Assembly: GCF_003576645.1 (NCBI RefSeq)
Contig: NC_044918.1
Location: 18,036,179-18,100,178 of the forward strand
DNA: 64,000 nucleotides
Direction: 5' to 3'
DNA from: Ipomoea triloba
Taxonomy: Eukaryota > Streptophyta > Magnoliopsida > Solanales > Convolvulaceae
The translations under genes were made by a program, and so were the position numbers. Within the stretch, counting starts at the first letter, position 1; each line of letters starts with the position of its first letter. Shown in pieces: positions 36,901 through 48,715 of this stretch. Under the pieces are notes generated by a model. It saw only the letters and a list, made by a program, of their open reading frames with translations, did not search any database and was not told the DNA's origin.

Positions 36901-37465
36901 TGCCAAAAGCAGAGATTTTAAATAAAATTCTAAAAACCTAAGATAAATTGGTTGTGAGAATTAATCAAAAACTGAGACAGATGGGTAAAATCAATTCCAA
37001 CAAGAGTAATGCTACCCACCCCGCCAATCTTTTCCTCCTTACCTGGCATTTTCTAATTGGACCAAATTCATGTGCACCCCATGATTATGGCCATATTATT
37101 TTTAATTTTTTTTTAAATGGAGGGAAAATAGCATTTCCCTTCCAACAATTATGTGGGGTGCAAGAGAGGTGGCCAAATCCCGGGCTTGGGCCGGTCTCAT
37201 GCCGGCCCGGGTTGGGTTGGCCTAGGTTAGCATTGATCAAGACCGGCCTAGGATAACCAGGGCCAGTCCCGTGCCGGGCCAATCTTGGGCCTGGGCTCGG
37301 GCCTCTTGTGGGTCGGTCCGGACTAAGCCCATAATTTATTTATTTATTTTATATAAAATATTTATAAATTGTTTTTTGTTTGAAATGAAATTTAAACCAT
37401 TGACCTCATAATCTACAACGAAAGTTCTTATCACTTAAACTACTTCAAATTTTGATAAAATAATA
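33905..37465. repeat. Segmental direct duplication, unit 2
   Basis: Counterpart of 28756-32330. It carries GFT1-like copy 2 with a frameshift. Homopolymers are repeatedly one base shorter than in unit 1, for example near 34002, 34050, 34233 and 37205. Confidence 0.92.
35575..36601 (-). pseudogene. GFT1-like: GDP-fucose transporter-like, copy 2 (1-bp frameshift)
   Basis: Same coding sequence as copy 1 except for one extra C at about 36425 in a CCCAAACA context, in codon 59 or 60. From the ATG at 36599-36601 the frame runs through the first hydrophobic segments to GVWV, then shifts and stops at 36395. The remaining 280 or so codons continue unshifted in the other frame. Unlike copy 1, this copy keeps the upstream leader region (38110-38366). 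Whether the insertion is real or a sequencing or assembly error is undecided. If real, the copy cannot make the full transporter. Confidence 0.85.
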
Positions 37466-37900
37466 TATATATATATAATATATATATATAATATTATTAT
37501 ATATATATACTTATATTATATATACACTTTTTCAAAGTTAATATTTTTGTTTAAAATAATATTTTAACCATTCATCCCAAAATAAAAAATTAATATGATT
37601 TTCTACAAAATTAAAAATTTATAAGATTTTAATAACATTTGACTTGTACTATTAAAATTTTTTATAAGACTTGTAATATTATTTGTTAACTTATAAATAT
37701 TATAAAGTGTATTATAATTTATAAAGTCCATGCTAGATTTTGCCCGAACCTGGGCCAGTTTCGAGTTAGGCTCCAAGCTATTTTCTTAAGGGACCTGAAC
37801 CAACCCTCTATAAGCCGGTTCAGGTTTGGGCTAAGCCCGGCCTAGGCCCGGTGAAGTCCAGAAGGCTGGTTCGACTTTAAACCGGCTCGTGGCCACCTCT
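37163..37900. mobile_element. hAT-like MITE in the GFT1 copy 2 leader intron
   Basis: The ends agagaggtggcca and (inverse) tggccacctct form short terminal inverted repeats. They are flanked by GGGTGCA at 37156-37162 and 37902-37908 (8 bp with one mismatch), fitting a hAT insertion. GC-rich GGGCC phrases lie near both ends, and the middle is AT-rich. Copy 3 has the unfilled site as one uninterrupted sequence at about 44785. Confidence 0.8.
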
Positions 37901-38104
37901 AGGGTGCAGTAAAATTCTAAAATGTGGTGCATTTTGAAGATAAGAAAACAAACAAACAAGCAATCAAACAAACAAACAAACAAAAGAAAAATAATACAGA
38001 GCTCTAAGGAAATTCAAACAGGACATTTTAAAAAATCAATAAAGATGAAACTTGAACATGGTATAAACTGCTGAGCAAATTAAAGAGATGTTAGAATGAA
38101 ATGA

Positions 38105-38366
38105 TATACCTTTCTTGACGTGAGTGGCCTAAGAAGCTCTGAGCAGTTTGAATGTGGAGTAGGTGATAAGGGTTTCAAACTCTACAGGCAAATGGCAATG
38201 GCATAAACATAAACAAAACACCGTTTTCAGGAAAGCCTATCTGCCCAACATGAACTTACGGAGCAGGTTTTTGCGCCTCTGCGGACTCGATTGGGGAAAA
38301 TGGCAAAAATCTGAAAATTGGGATATGATTTTGGAATTAGGTTTCTTTAATAGTTTGGGGATTTTT
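38105..38366 (-). promoter_or_regulatory. Predicted non-coding leader exons and donors of GFT1 copy 2
   Basis: On the minus strand two donor-like sites are conserved between copies 2 and 3. One is CTCC followed by GTAAGTTCAT near 38256 (near 46622 in copy 3). The other is AAGAAAG followed by GTATATC at 38110 (near 44970 and 45358 in copy 3). They suggest two 5' UTR exons spliced to a site just before the ATG, so the coding region is one exon behind a leader intron of about 1.5 kb. No transcript evidence is available here. Confidence 0.45.
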
Positions 38367-40598
38367 GTAAGTTCATCAGTGTATGTGTATCACCAACAAT
38401 ATGTAATTGTTTCAAACTATTTGTACCAAATTTTAGTTTGAATAATAGTACTGTGTATTATTTATGATAGTGGTCACAGAGTCACAGTCATTTAATTTTT
38501 TTTGTAAATTGAATTAATTTATCGAGAATTTGTCAATTGAATCATTAATGCCATTTGGACAAAATTTGGGGCAAGAGAATATGGCAAGTAAATTTGCCAA
38601 ATAAATAGAATTAAGAATTAGGCCAGTAGAATTACAAAATAAATCCAGAGAACTAATTTTATGCTATTTTGATAATTTGATGTTTAATAATTTACTATTA
38701 ATTTTATAAATAGAATTACTGTCATATTACTTTGGTATTTTTCATATTTGATAATTCATTATTAATTTGATTAAATATAACTTCTCAACATTTTGAAATC
38801 GATTGGCCGTCATGCTAAGGGCGGGGTCGTCCAAGCTGCAATGGTTGAGGCATGCTAATGTTATTCATTTTTTGTTTTTTTTTTTTTTACTCAGTGGGTT
38901 TGTTCCCCTTTCTAAAGTTAGAATCTAATTTGATTAATATTTATAAAATTTATGTTGCAACAGAATATGACTTTTTACGAAATAATGTTAATGTTAAATA
39001 AATTAAATTTCATATAATCTTTTTTGAACTCAATCTAAATTAATTAAAAACCCTCTCTAAACATAATAAATTAAAATTTAATCCATAGAAATTTACTAGC
39101 TAGTTACATAAAATCAAGATATTTATGCAGGTTAAAAGTTGACAATTACCCCTAAACCTTTTTCCCACTTGGTGTAGGATCTTTAAATTCTCCATAGTAA
39201 TCACTATAGGCCATGTATAGCCTTGCCAACCCCCTAGCACTACACTAAATTAACCTAGTATGAAGTACCCCTTTTTTTTTAAAAAAAAAAGAACAATAAC
39301 AATAACAATTATATCTCGATAATCCTATACTGCATTGATATTTATGTCTAACGAGATAAGGTTAATTAAAAACTTTGAATTGACATTATATTTAAACGAT
39401 TTAAATCTCTTACACTTAAATCAACGAACGCCTTCTAGATAAATTTTATTATTTCATATACAACGAATTGCATATCAAAAATTGTAATGCAAACCTAAGA
39501 TTGGATCGAATGAATGAACTTATTTGAACTACTGCCAAACTAGCCTTGAAAATGATGTATTGAGTATTGACAACACTGAAATCCATAGAGAAAGAGACAG
39601 GAAATTAGCAAGGGATAAGAGGATTCCATATATCTGGTGCAGATGGAATTGTGGGATTAATAATCCGTCCAGAGTGCAACAAGATTTAGCTTGCCTGGCT
39701 TCTTCTACTCCCACCACATGCCACAAATAATTCTTGTACACACTCAATATAATGCACCAAACATTTTTAATCTCATTTAATTTCCCTTCGAAAATGGGTG
39801 CTCAAGTGGGTGAAAATGAGTTTCGTATATGAAGGTCACGAGTTTGATATTCTTGTCAACACTTTCTCGGTCTAGTTCATCACACATGATTTTTCTAGTG
39901 TAATTTACATATTCCGTGTGGTTTATAAACTATTACAATGAACGAATTTACCTGATGAACACTATCGTGTAGTAGTTGCGATTTCGTTTACCACTCAATA
40001 AATAAATAAGCATCTCATTTACTCCCAAAGTCAAATGTTACCAATTTATAAGATCCATTTTAGTTTGGTCATGTGGTCCTTCCCAATGTGTACAATATGA
40101 AACGTGCGATAATTTCTTCAACCTCTGGATGCCATGTTGCATGAAGCATGACAACAAATTAGGCACATAATACCGTGCTTTTGCGAACACACAAAAATTT
40201 CAGAAAACAAAATATTGTCTTGACTCTCGAGAGAAAATGACAACTCAAATATATTTTAACTTGACAAAGTAAATTTTTGTGTGAATTAGGTTGCATCGCA
40301 TATTCACATCATATATGAGTTGATTTTTTTTTTTTTTTATTCTTTTTGGGTGAAGTTGCCCCCACAGGACTGGGGAAGATGAATTATCAAACTCTAATGG
40401 AGCTGGCACCAAAGGCGTCGACATCAAGGAGCATATCAAAGCTAGTGGGCGGCTTCATATATTCAAGTAAAAAATGTAATTTTAGTCCCTTAATTATTAC
40501 CATTTACATTATTCATGTCTTTCCTTCTTCTTTTTTTTTTTTTTTTAAATGTGATCATCTAATTGTCCACAAATTGCATGATGATTTGAATTAATATA
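38367..40598. other. Spacer, no gene seen
   Basis: AT-rich sequence upstream of the GFT1 copy 2 leader. Nothing beyond homopolymer runs and chance open frames was recognised. Confidence 0.45.
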
Positions 40599-40967
40599 GA
40601 GTTAATACCCAATTTAGTTATCGACTATAGTGATTTTTCTCGTTTTAGTCTTAAACGACTTTTTGTACTTAATTAGGTCATCAACTTTGATGGTTTTACT
40701 CAATTGAGTCCTTGGTGGTTGAAAAAAGATCAATATAGTCAATGACTAAATCGGGTAAAAGCTCTATAGTGGAAGACTAACTTTGGTAAAATTACTATAG
40801 TTGAAGACTAAATTGGGTATTAATAGAGGTAAAATTACCATGTTATTTTAACAGATGATTCAATTGAGAAAACCATCAAAGTCGATGACTTAATTAAGCG
40901 AAAAAAATCATTTAGGACTAAATCAAGAGAAACCACTATAGTCGAAGGCTAAATTGAGAATTTACTC
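40599..40967. mobile_element. Mutator-like foldback MITE with 10-bp target-site duplication
   Basis: Left end GAGTTAATACCCAATTTAG and the inverse complement of the right end (GAGTAAATTCTCAATTTAG) match at most positions. Inverse similarity continues inward (CGACTATAGTG and CACTATAGTCG). AATTAATATA flanks it at 40589-40598 and 40968-40977. Confidence 0.8.
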
Positions 40968-41086
40968 AATTAATATATTTTGCCGTCATTTAGGAAGAAG
41001 AAGAAGTTGTCAAGAAATTTGTAAAATTGAGTAATACTACATGTATTTTCACTTTCTACTCATTGTTGAGGTGTCTTTCTATGATT

Positions 41087-41623
41087 TTTTTTTTTTTTTG
41101 AAAACCAAGACAAGAATCATTCATTAAACAAATTGTTCAATACAAGAAGGAATAGAAGAATGCCAAATAAAAGGACCAGACTGAGAACGAGCAGCCCTAG
41201 CTAGCACATGGGCAGCCTTATTCGCTGATCTAGATATAAATTTAACAGACACTGATTCAAAGTGTCGGCTTAACTCACGACAATCACTAATAACAAAGCC
41301 TGCAAACGAAAGATCTGGTAAATTACCATTAAACAACTTGCATACCATCTGACAGTCTGTGTACATCATGACCTCGCTCCTTGACCCAGGACAGGGCCTC
41401 CCTAATCGCTACTGCCTCCGCAATATGGGCATCAAGTAGGCAGCGAAGATGACCACTTTTTGCAGCAATATATTCCCCACGATTATCCTTGATAATAACC
41501 CCAAACGTGACCTCTTGAGTTTCCAAAAACACGGCTGCATCCGTATGAACCGAAATAAACCCCACCGATAAGGAACTGGTACTCGCCTCAGTTACATCAA
41601 CAAAGGTAGAAACCCCAGCTAGA
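41087..41623 (-). mobile_element. Short 5'-truncated LINE remnant with RNase H domain
   Basis: Poly-T at 41085-41099 marks the element's 3' end. Two minus-strand frames joined by a frameshift near 41350 give an RNase H-like domain of the plant LINE type (VHTDAAV, AEAVAIREALSW, CRELSRHFESVSVKFISR, NKAAHVLARAA). The flanks aggtgtctttctatgatt (41069-41086) and aggtgtatttctatgatt (41624-41641) differ at one base and are the target-site duplication. Confidence 0.88.
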
Positions 41624-41694
41624 AGGTGTATTTCTATGATTAGTCCCAAAAAAAAAATAAAAAAAAAAAGGAAAGTAAACCATTGTTTCTAAGA

Positions 41695-41905
41695 AAAATA
41701 GTCAAATAGGCCTTGAACTTTATCTAAAAAATCAATTGACCCCTAAATTTTTTAAAGTTGCAGATAAACTCATCAACATCTCATTTTGGTGCAATGAAGC
41801 CCAAAAACCGATTAGTGTTGATGGATTTAATTGCAAGTTTAGAAAAATTTAGAGACCTAATTGACTTTTTAGGTAAAGTTCAAGAGCTTATTTGATCATT
41901 TTTTT
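41695..41905. mobile_element. Small foldback element
   Basis: TCAAATAGGCCTTGAACTTT near 41702 returns in inverse, diverged form as AAAGTTCAAGAGCTTATTTGA near 41876. Inward, CAATTGACCCCTAAATTT and AAATTTAGAGACCTAATTG also pair. No clear flanking duplication. Confidence 0.6.
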
Positions 41906-41952
41906 TCTTGTTTCTAATAAAATATGTGCACGTGACAAGAATTATACTTATT

Positions 41953-42115
41953 TTTTCTTTTGAGTACTGTTGACTTCGTTATAATATAGTATCTAGCTAC
42001 TTTCTCAACCAAATGAAGCACAGAGAATCAATATCGCCTCCACTGAGGCTCGAACTCACCCCCTCCCATGTGGGGTGCAACCGGGTGCCGCTAGACCATA
42101 AGAGAACCGTTAGTA
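41953..42115 (-). mobile_element. tRNA-derived SINE
   Basis: On the minus strand: A-box-like TGGTCTAGCGGC (42087-42098), then B-box-like GAGTTCGAGCC (42047-42057), then a tail near a T-rich run at about 41950-41960. It has the same head as the copies at 18200 and 59470. Confidence 0.55.
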
Positions 42116-42447
42116 GCATTGGTGTCTAGGGTTTCCTAAAGAATTTGTGACTTTTAACATCTCCTCAGCAAAATATTTCCTCAAGTTACTTTTATTTCAA
42201 AGGGAATGATGTATGTAAGCTCTAATAGTGCTTCAATTCAATATGGGGAAGAAGTCTGGTGTAATTGTGAGAGTTAGCTTTAATCAAGATGTCATAAAAA
42301 TTATATGAATCCGATATAAAGCATGTTTAAGATATAGTGTAAGAATATTTTTTTTTTGCTTTGCGGTTCAAATATTTTATTCCTTTATTTTGAAATACAG
42401 GATCAAATTTTTTTTTTTTTTTTTTTGGATTGATTCAAATGTAAACA

Positions 42448-42836
42448 AGCAGGTTGCATAGTTAACTAGAGGCCTATCATTGTGAATCACTCGCTATACC
42501 GATAGACAAAAATTCACCTTGCATTGTGAACCTTAATTCAAAAATTATGTTTACAATTAACTTATTGTGTTACTTCATCTAATAAATTGTATCCATAAAC
42601 TGGAAGGCACATAATATATTAACTACATATATAATAGATTAGCTAATATATACACATAATTTGTAGGCATAATATATTAACTACAAATACTTAATAGATT
42701 AGCTAATACATACGCATAATTTGTTAATTACGTACACATAATTTGAATGTCATTTTAAAATAAAGTTTAAATTTGAATGTCATTTTAAAATAAAGTTTAA
42801 AATGCAAAATAACCGTGGGCCATGATATAATTTGTG
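42448..42836. mobile_element. Relative of the ggcaaattat MITE family, with internal tandem duplications
   Basis: Shares CACCTTGCATTGTG-like and CATAATATATTAACTACA-like phrases with the element at 8571. The right end reads as CACAAATTATATCATGGCCC on the minus strand, like the family terminus. A segment of about 58 bp (ATAATATATTAACTAC...) and one of about 29 bp (ATTTGAATGTCATTTT...) are each duplicated in tandem. Confidence 0.55.
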
Positions 42837-43346
42837 TGAATCATAACCTGTGACAACTAGCTGAGACTCTGAAACTCTGATTCAATTAATTGCCCATCAG
42901 TCCCATCACTGCCTCTCCGAGTCTCTGCCACACCCAAATTCGTCCCCCACGTGTCCTCTTTAAACACACAACTTTCTTCTGCCCGTTATAAAATCAATCC
43001 AATCCATTTACAAGTAATTGATGAATATAAAAAATTGCAAATCACCAACTTTAAGAAATCGAATCAAAAGAACAGTGGAGGCCACTAAACCAAGATTTTC
43101 CATTTAAAGGAATGATGGGGCTAGGGGAGGGGGCACAGACAGATAACAGAAAACTGAAAACCGAATATTATAACTAAGGCAAATAAGTAAAGTTCATTAA
43201 AAAGGTCATTGTAAGAAAGATCCAATCAAAAAATTTTCAAGAATACCACTGCAGTGCAGTGCAATGCTATAATCTGGTAAAGTAATAATCAAAATCCATA
43301 ATGAATGAGTTGCCTTACTAGGAATAGTTGGAGTATGTTAAAATAC

Positions 43347-44372
43347 TCATACACCAGATATTTTACCAGAAACGCCCTTTTCTTCATCGCCATCTGCATA
43401 GTTGTTGGCATGGTTCTTAATTTCCCGCTGTGATGGAGCGCTGCTAACCCCAGTAACTGACTGCTGATAAACAACACCACCAGCAATGGTAAACAGCAAA
43501 CATAGCAGCCCGAAAGGACTGGCATGCTTATCCCAGATGACGACATTAATTGCAACTGTCAAAAACTTATTTACTACACCTGTCACAGTAAAGGCAGTCG
43601 CAGATATTGCCTTCCTTGCTGCAAAGCCAAAGAAACTAATGAGCAAACCAAACACACAGGAGAGCGACACCGCGGAAAACGCAACGGGGTTGAATAAATT
43701 CCCTGTGCCAGATCCCATGGAAACAAGTACTTGTGTAAACTCCCCAGTAATGATCCAAAACAAAGGAGCTATCATCAACGAGAGCAAATTGTTATACAGC
43801 ACAAATCCCCAAGTATTTAGTCCAAGGTTGGTCACTATATGCTTGATGTAAACCATCTCGGTAGTAATGGTCACCAAATAAGCAAATGCCCATGAATAAG
43901 CAGTCAGCGTGAAACCTGAATCTGTTGCAACATATCCAATAGCACCTCCCAAAATAATGACCAACGATAGAAATGTTAACTTTGAAGGCCATGGTTGCTT
44001 CCTAAATGCTGTATCAGCTAAGGCAACCAAAAGGGGTGTACATGATCTGAACACTATAAATGTATCCACATTGGCATGGCTTAAAAGATTTGTGTTTGTG
44101 AATATTGCCAAGAAAAACACAAAGGCAGCAGGCAAGAATTTCTTAGCAGTTTCCCATGTGAACGCATCATGGTGCAACAGCCCTAGCTTCCCCAAAACCC
44201 AAACACCCAGAGCTGAGGTGAAGTACTGCAATGCAGTGAGAAGCCCTGGGTAATTGAAGTGGGTAATTGCAAACTTGTTGATCACCGCAAGCAAGCTAGA
44301 ACATAAAGCATAGCCCAACACAACAGTGCAAGTAGCATAATATTGTTTTGTACCCTCAAATCCAATTGCCAT
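43347..44372 (-). CDS. GFT1-like: GDP-fucose transporter-like, copy 3 (341 aa)
   Basis: Same family and length as copy 1, intact from the ATG 44370-44372 (MAIGFEGTKQYY). It differs from copy 1 at scattered residues, concentrated at the extreme N-terminus, in the loop after EFT (residues 212-227) and in the C-tail. The membrane core and GVVNK motif are unchanged. About ten transmembrane segments predict a Golgi membrane carrier for GDP-sugar/GMP exchange. The pattern of mostly synonymous differences in the core suggests it has stayed under selection since it split from copies 1 and 2. It has a long upstream leader region with a duplicated segment at 44609-45376. Confidence 0.88.
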   Translation of the reverse strand: MAIGFEGTKQYYATCTVVLGYALCSSLLAVINKFAITHFNYPGLLTALQYFTSALGVWVLGKLGLLHHDAFTWETAKKFLPAAFVFFLAIFTNTNLLSHANVDTFIVFRSCTPLLVALADTAFRKQPWPSKLTFLSLVIILGGAIGYVATDSGFTLTAYSWAFAYLVTITTEMVYIKHIVTNLGLNTWGFVLYNNLLSLMIAPLFWIITGEFTQVLVSMGSGTGNLFNPVAFSAVSLSCVFGLLISFFGFAARKAISATAFTVTGVVNKFLTVAINVVIWDKHASPFGLLCLLFTIAGGVVYQQSVTGVSSAPSQREIKNHANNYADGDEEKGVSGKISGV

Positions 44373-44608
44373 TTTCACAGCTACACTATGAAATTATCTT
44401 CCTTCTTGTTTTCCTTATTTTCTCTACAATTCCCACCACTTAACCTGATTAAATCTGAGTACAACAGCCTAATGCAATACTTTTGATCCCATACTGATAC
44501 ACATATCAACACATAAATGCTTTGATGAGCAGGAAATGTGAGTCATGGTGACAATGGAGATTGAAGTTGGCTATGACTTTGATCTGCCAAATAATGGGAA
44601 ACCCAATG

Positions 44609-45376
44609 AAAAAAAATCAGATACTCTTGATGCAGTTATGCTTGAGATCAGATCTTCATCAGTAGATTATTGCGGAAAGCAGAGATTTTAAATAAAATTC
44701 TAAAATCCTAAGATAAATTGGTTGTGAAAACTGATCAAAAGCTGAGGCAGATGGGTAAAATCATTTCCAAGTTCCAACAATTATGTGGGGTGCAGTAAAA
44801 TTCTAAAATGCGGTGAATTTTGATCATAAAGAAAGAAACAAACAAACAAAAGAAAAATAATACAAAGCTCTAATGAAATTCAAACAGGAAATTTCAAAAT
44901 TTCAAAAAAGATGAAATCTTGAACATGGTATAAATTGCTACGAAATTAAAGAGGTGTTCGAATGAAATGATATACCTTTCTTGACGCGAGTGAAAAAAAA
45001 AAATCAGATATTCTCAATGCAATTATGCTTGAGATCATATCTGCATCGGTAGATTACTGCCAAAGCAGAGATTTTAAATAAAATTCTAAAAACCTAAGAT
45101 AAATTGGTTGTGAGAACTGATCAAAAGCTGAGGCAGATGGGTAAAATCAATTCCAACAATTACGTGGGATGCACTAAAATTCTAAAATGTGGTGAATTTT
45201 GACGATAAAGAAAGAAACAAACAAACAAACAAAAGAAAAATAATACAGAGCTCTAAGGAAATTCAAACAGGAAATTTCAAAAAATCAATAAAGATGAAAC
45301 CTTGAACATGGTATAAATTGCTGAGCAAATTAAAGAGATGTTAGAATGAAATGATATACCTCTCCTGACGTGAGTG
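44609..45376. repeat. Tandem duplication (about 384 bp x 2) in the GFT1 copy 3 leader
   Basis: 44609-44992 and 44993-45376 are diverged direct copies, each running from AAATCAGATA to TTGACG(C/T)GAGTG-like ends. Each includes the predicted leader splice donor. Copies 1 and 2 have only one version. Confidence 0.85.
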
Positions 45377-45429
45377 ACCCTAGAAGCTCTGAGCAGTTTG
45401 AATGTGGAGTAGATGATAAGGGTTTCAAA

Positions 45430-47580
45430 TTAGTTTGAAGACCGAAGACGAAGACCTTAAATTGAATGATCTGCACTCTACAGGCAAGGGCATAAACAAA
45501 ACACTGTTTAATTTTATTTTATTTCATATAAAATTAATTTTCATATTTTAGAAACATAAATTCTTTCATTAAAAAAAGAAGAAGAAGAAGAAGAAATTTG
45601 GACAGTCAAATATAAGGGTGTAATCAAGCCAAGTCATGCTTGAAGCTCGACCCAGCTCAAACTTGACTTGAATTGGCTTGACTAAGAAGTTATTTTTTCT
45701 ATTTTATATTAAAAATTGTAATAATAAGCATTGCACAATCAAATATCATAGCAAAGTTCAAGAAACACAATTGAATAAATATAACTAATAGCTTATAATG
45801 CATTGGAGTATTTTTCTCCTCACCGTCAATGCACCATACATACACACCCACCATCATACACATGATTTTGAAGGGAATTGAACATAATATACAATATTAT
45901 ACCATCTCATTAATAAAATAACTAGTTTGAGATACTAAATTCTCTGCTAAATGAAGTTTCTCCCTTTATATACTGTTCCTTTCAAAAGTTCAAAACAAAT
46001 GAAGAAATGAGGTGCTTGGGAATACTCAAATTTAGGGGTGAGCAAACGGTCGGTTGGTTAACTTCACATCTTTATTCCTTTAAGTACAAAGCATCCACTG
46101 ATTCACATCTTTATTCTAACAATAATTCTAATTCCACAATCAAAACAATCACCTTTAACTTCAAGTGGTGGCCAATTTTTCATTCTCTGTATTCAAAAAA
46201 AAATTTTCAACTACTGCCTGGCATTTTATTTTAATTTAAAAGGAAAAATAAAAAAATCCATGCCAGTTTATTTCATGACTATTCTATATTTCTATCCGCA
46301 TTGTACTTCGTCATAAGAACACAATTTTCAGTCATGTATGATGCATTGAACTCTATCAAAATCGACAGAAACAAACTTGAAAATGTGCTTCAAGAAGAAT
46401 CAACACGAAAATTTCAGCGACCACCTTTTAACACGGCCAAAAAGCTTCAAATAGGAATTAATTTATTAAAAAAAAACAAACATATTTTTAGATTGAAATG
46501 AAATAAAAAGCCAAGAAAGTAGGATAAAAATAGCAGTAAACATCATTATTATATATTGAAGTTGCTAGAAAGGCATGCTGTTCATGAGCAATCAATGAAA
46601 ATAATGAGAGCCGAAAATGAACTTACGGAGAACGGATCTGCGCCTCCGTAGGGGAAAATGGCAAGAATATGAGAATTGAGATATGATTTTGGAATTAGGT
46701 TTTCTTTTATAGTTTGGGGATTTTTTCTAAGGTGTGTTTGGAAAGCAAGAAAATGTTTTCTGGAAAATGAGTCGTGCAAAATCAGATATAAAAGAAATTT
46801 CTTTTTTTTTTGTTCCAGAAGATGAACAAATCCTAGGCAGATTCCATGTACTTTTGATCTTTTGACGACATCTGCGATGCAGTTGGCTCTGTTAGTCCAG
46901 CCCTTGGCTCTTCCGCATCCATCTGGCCAATTCAAGTAATCCTTTCCTCCACCCAAAAATAAACCTTTCTCACAGACACACAGATTCCCCCCTTCACTTT
47001 GGATCTAAGAACCATTAATTTACCTACCAGTTACAACTAAAGCCTCAAGCAGTGACTTAATTATTGCCAGAAATAACAATTTACTTTGCACGACTTCAGT
47101 AACTATTCTGACAAACCAATTCATTTTCAGAATTTGTTTATGATATCTTCTAGTTAAGACAACAAACATAAAGAATTTACACACACAAGGAAAATGATAG
47201 TGGAACCAGTCAAGAGGCAAAGATAATTAAATTAAATGCAGATAAAAACACAGGAAGGATGAAATTTTGGTAGCATGGGAAAATCAACATCAAAATCCTT
47301 AAAACAGAATAAACCTAAAACTGACAAAAACACACAACTCATCCAAACACTCACATTGCAGACAAATTAGTGGAAAATAAACAAACGGATTTCAGGATAA
47401 GATTTGAACTAAAAACCTGTTTCGATCAGCTGATTTCCGATAGAGAAGCTAAACAGGGAGCGGATTTCAATTGTAATAGTTTCGGTTAATTTCAGAATCA
47501 ACAATTGTCCTCCGAAGCGTCTCACCAGCGCTCCGCCGTCTCGCGCCGTTCGATGGGCTGGGAAGCTCGACCACAGGGAG
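45430..47580. other. Upstream region of GFT1 copy 3
   Basis: 46605-46725 is homologous to the copy 2 leader at 38248-38366. Between 45507 and 46600 copy 3 carries about 1.1 kb not found in copy 2, starting with AGCTCGACCCAGCTC-like repeats. A GC-richer patch at 47500-47590 with GCTG followed by GTGAGA on the minus strand could be a first exon or promoter. No other gene seen. Confidence 0.4.
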
Positions 47581-47899
47581 CGGATATTGCTAGGTAAACC
47601 CTATTAACGCAAAAACAATCAACGGAAAATAAAACTGTTAACGGAAAAAGTTTAGGTGAATATTTAAGGAAGAAAATCTAAAAACATAATAAGTGTGGAT
47701 GAAAATTATACCCTCCATTTATGTTCGTTTTTTCCGTTAAGTTTTGTTGTACATTATGCTATAAAAGTTGTACTTTACAATATATTAGACAAATATACCC
47801 CTACCGTTATAACTTCCGTTATCTTTTCCACTATTGTTACCATGCACATGCATCCACTATATATTTTCTTATTTTCTTCAATAATAATAATATATACAC

Positions 47900-47901
<2 letters not shown>

Positions 47902-47959
<58 letters not shown>
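47902..47959. repeat. (AT)n microsatellite
   Basis: About 29 AT units. Confidence 0.95.
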
Positions 47960-47962
<3 letters not shown>

Positions 47963-48715
47963 GTTATGTTTTAGTTATTTTCTAAAATATTTTAAATAAA
48001 ATTTATAAAAATACTTTACAATATTATTATTATTATTATTATTTACAATAATTTAAATATTTAAAATCTAAATAAATTTAAAATTTTAATATAAAATATT
48101 AATATTGGTTTTTTTGCGCATCGCGCATAAGAAAAACTAGTAATATAATAGATGGCAAAATAGAAAAATCAAAGAAAAATATTAAAATTAAAATAATTTG
48201 AATTATTTATCACATTAAATAATTTGACGGACATTTTTTGTTTTAAATTAAAGAAATATATATGCATTATTTTTTTGTCGTAACAACTAATTTATTTAAT
48301 TTAATAAGAGTAAAATATAATGAGAAACTTAATTATGTCAAATTTGAGTGGATGGAGTTCATTTGATTTAATAATTTGGCCGTCATTTTTTTCATTATAA
48401 CCTCTCCTTTTTTTTCTTTTTTTCTTTTTTTTGCTCTTATTAGTATAGTAGCGATATATATTAGCGGTTGTTTAATAAAAAAGTTCTATGAAATTCCTGA
48501 GTTTAACTTCTTCTCCTCTTCTTCTTTATACTGTTTTGAGCATACAATTTCATAAGATTTACACCAGATTACGTTGTAATTTATAACAAATTTTAATTTT
48601 TTGTAATTGTCAATGAAAATTATGTAGTGATTTTAATATGTAAAATAATATTATTCAAACAGATATTTTAAATGTTATCAATCATCACTTCATTAACATT
48701 TCACTCAATTCTACC

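Noticed and set aside
46582..46956. 124-codon minus-strand frame upstream of GFT1 copy 3
   Set aside because: Part of it overlaps the non-coding leader conserved with copy 2, where the frame is not preserved.
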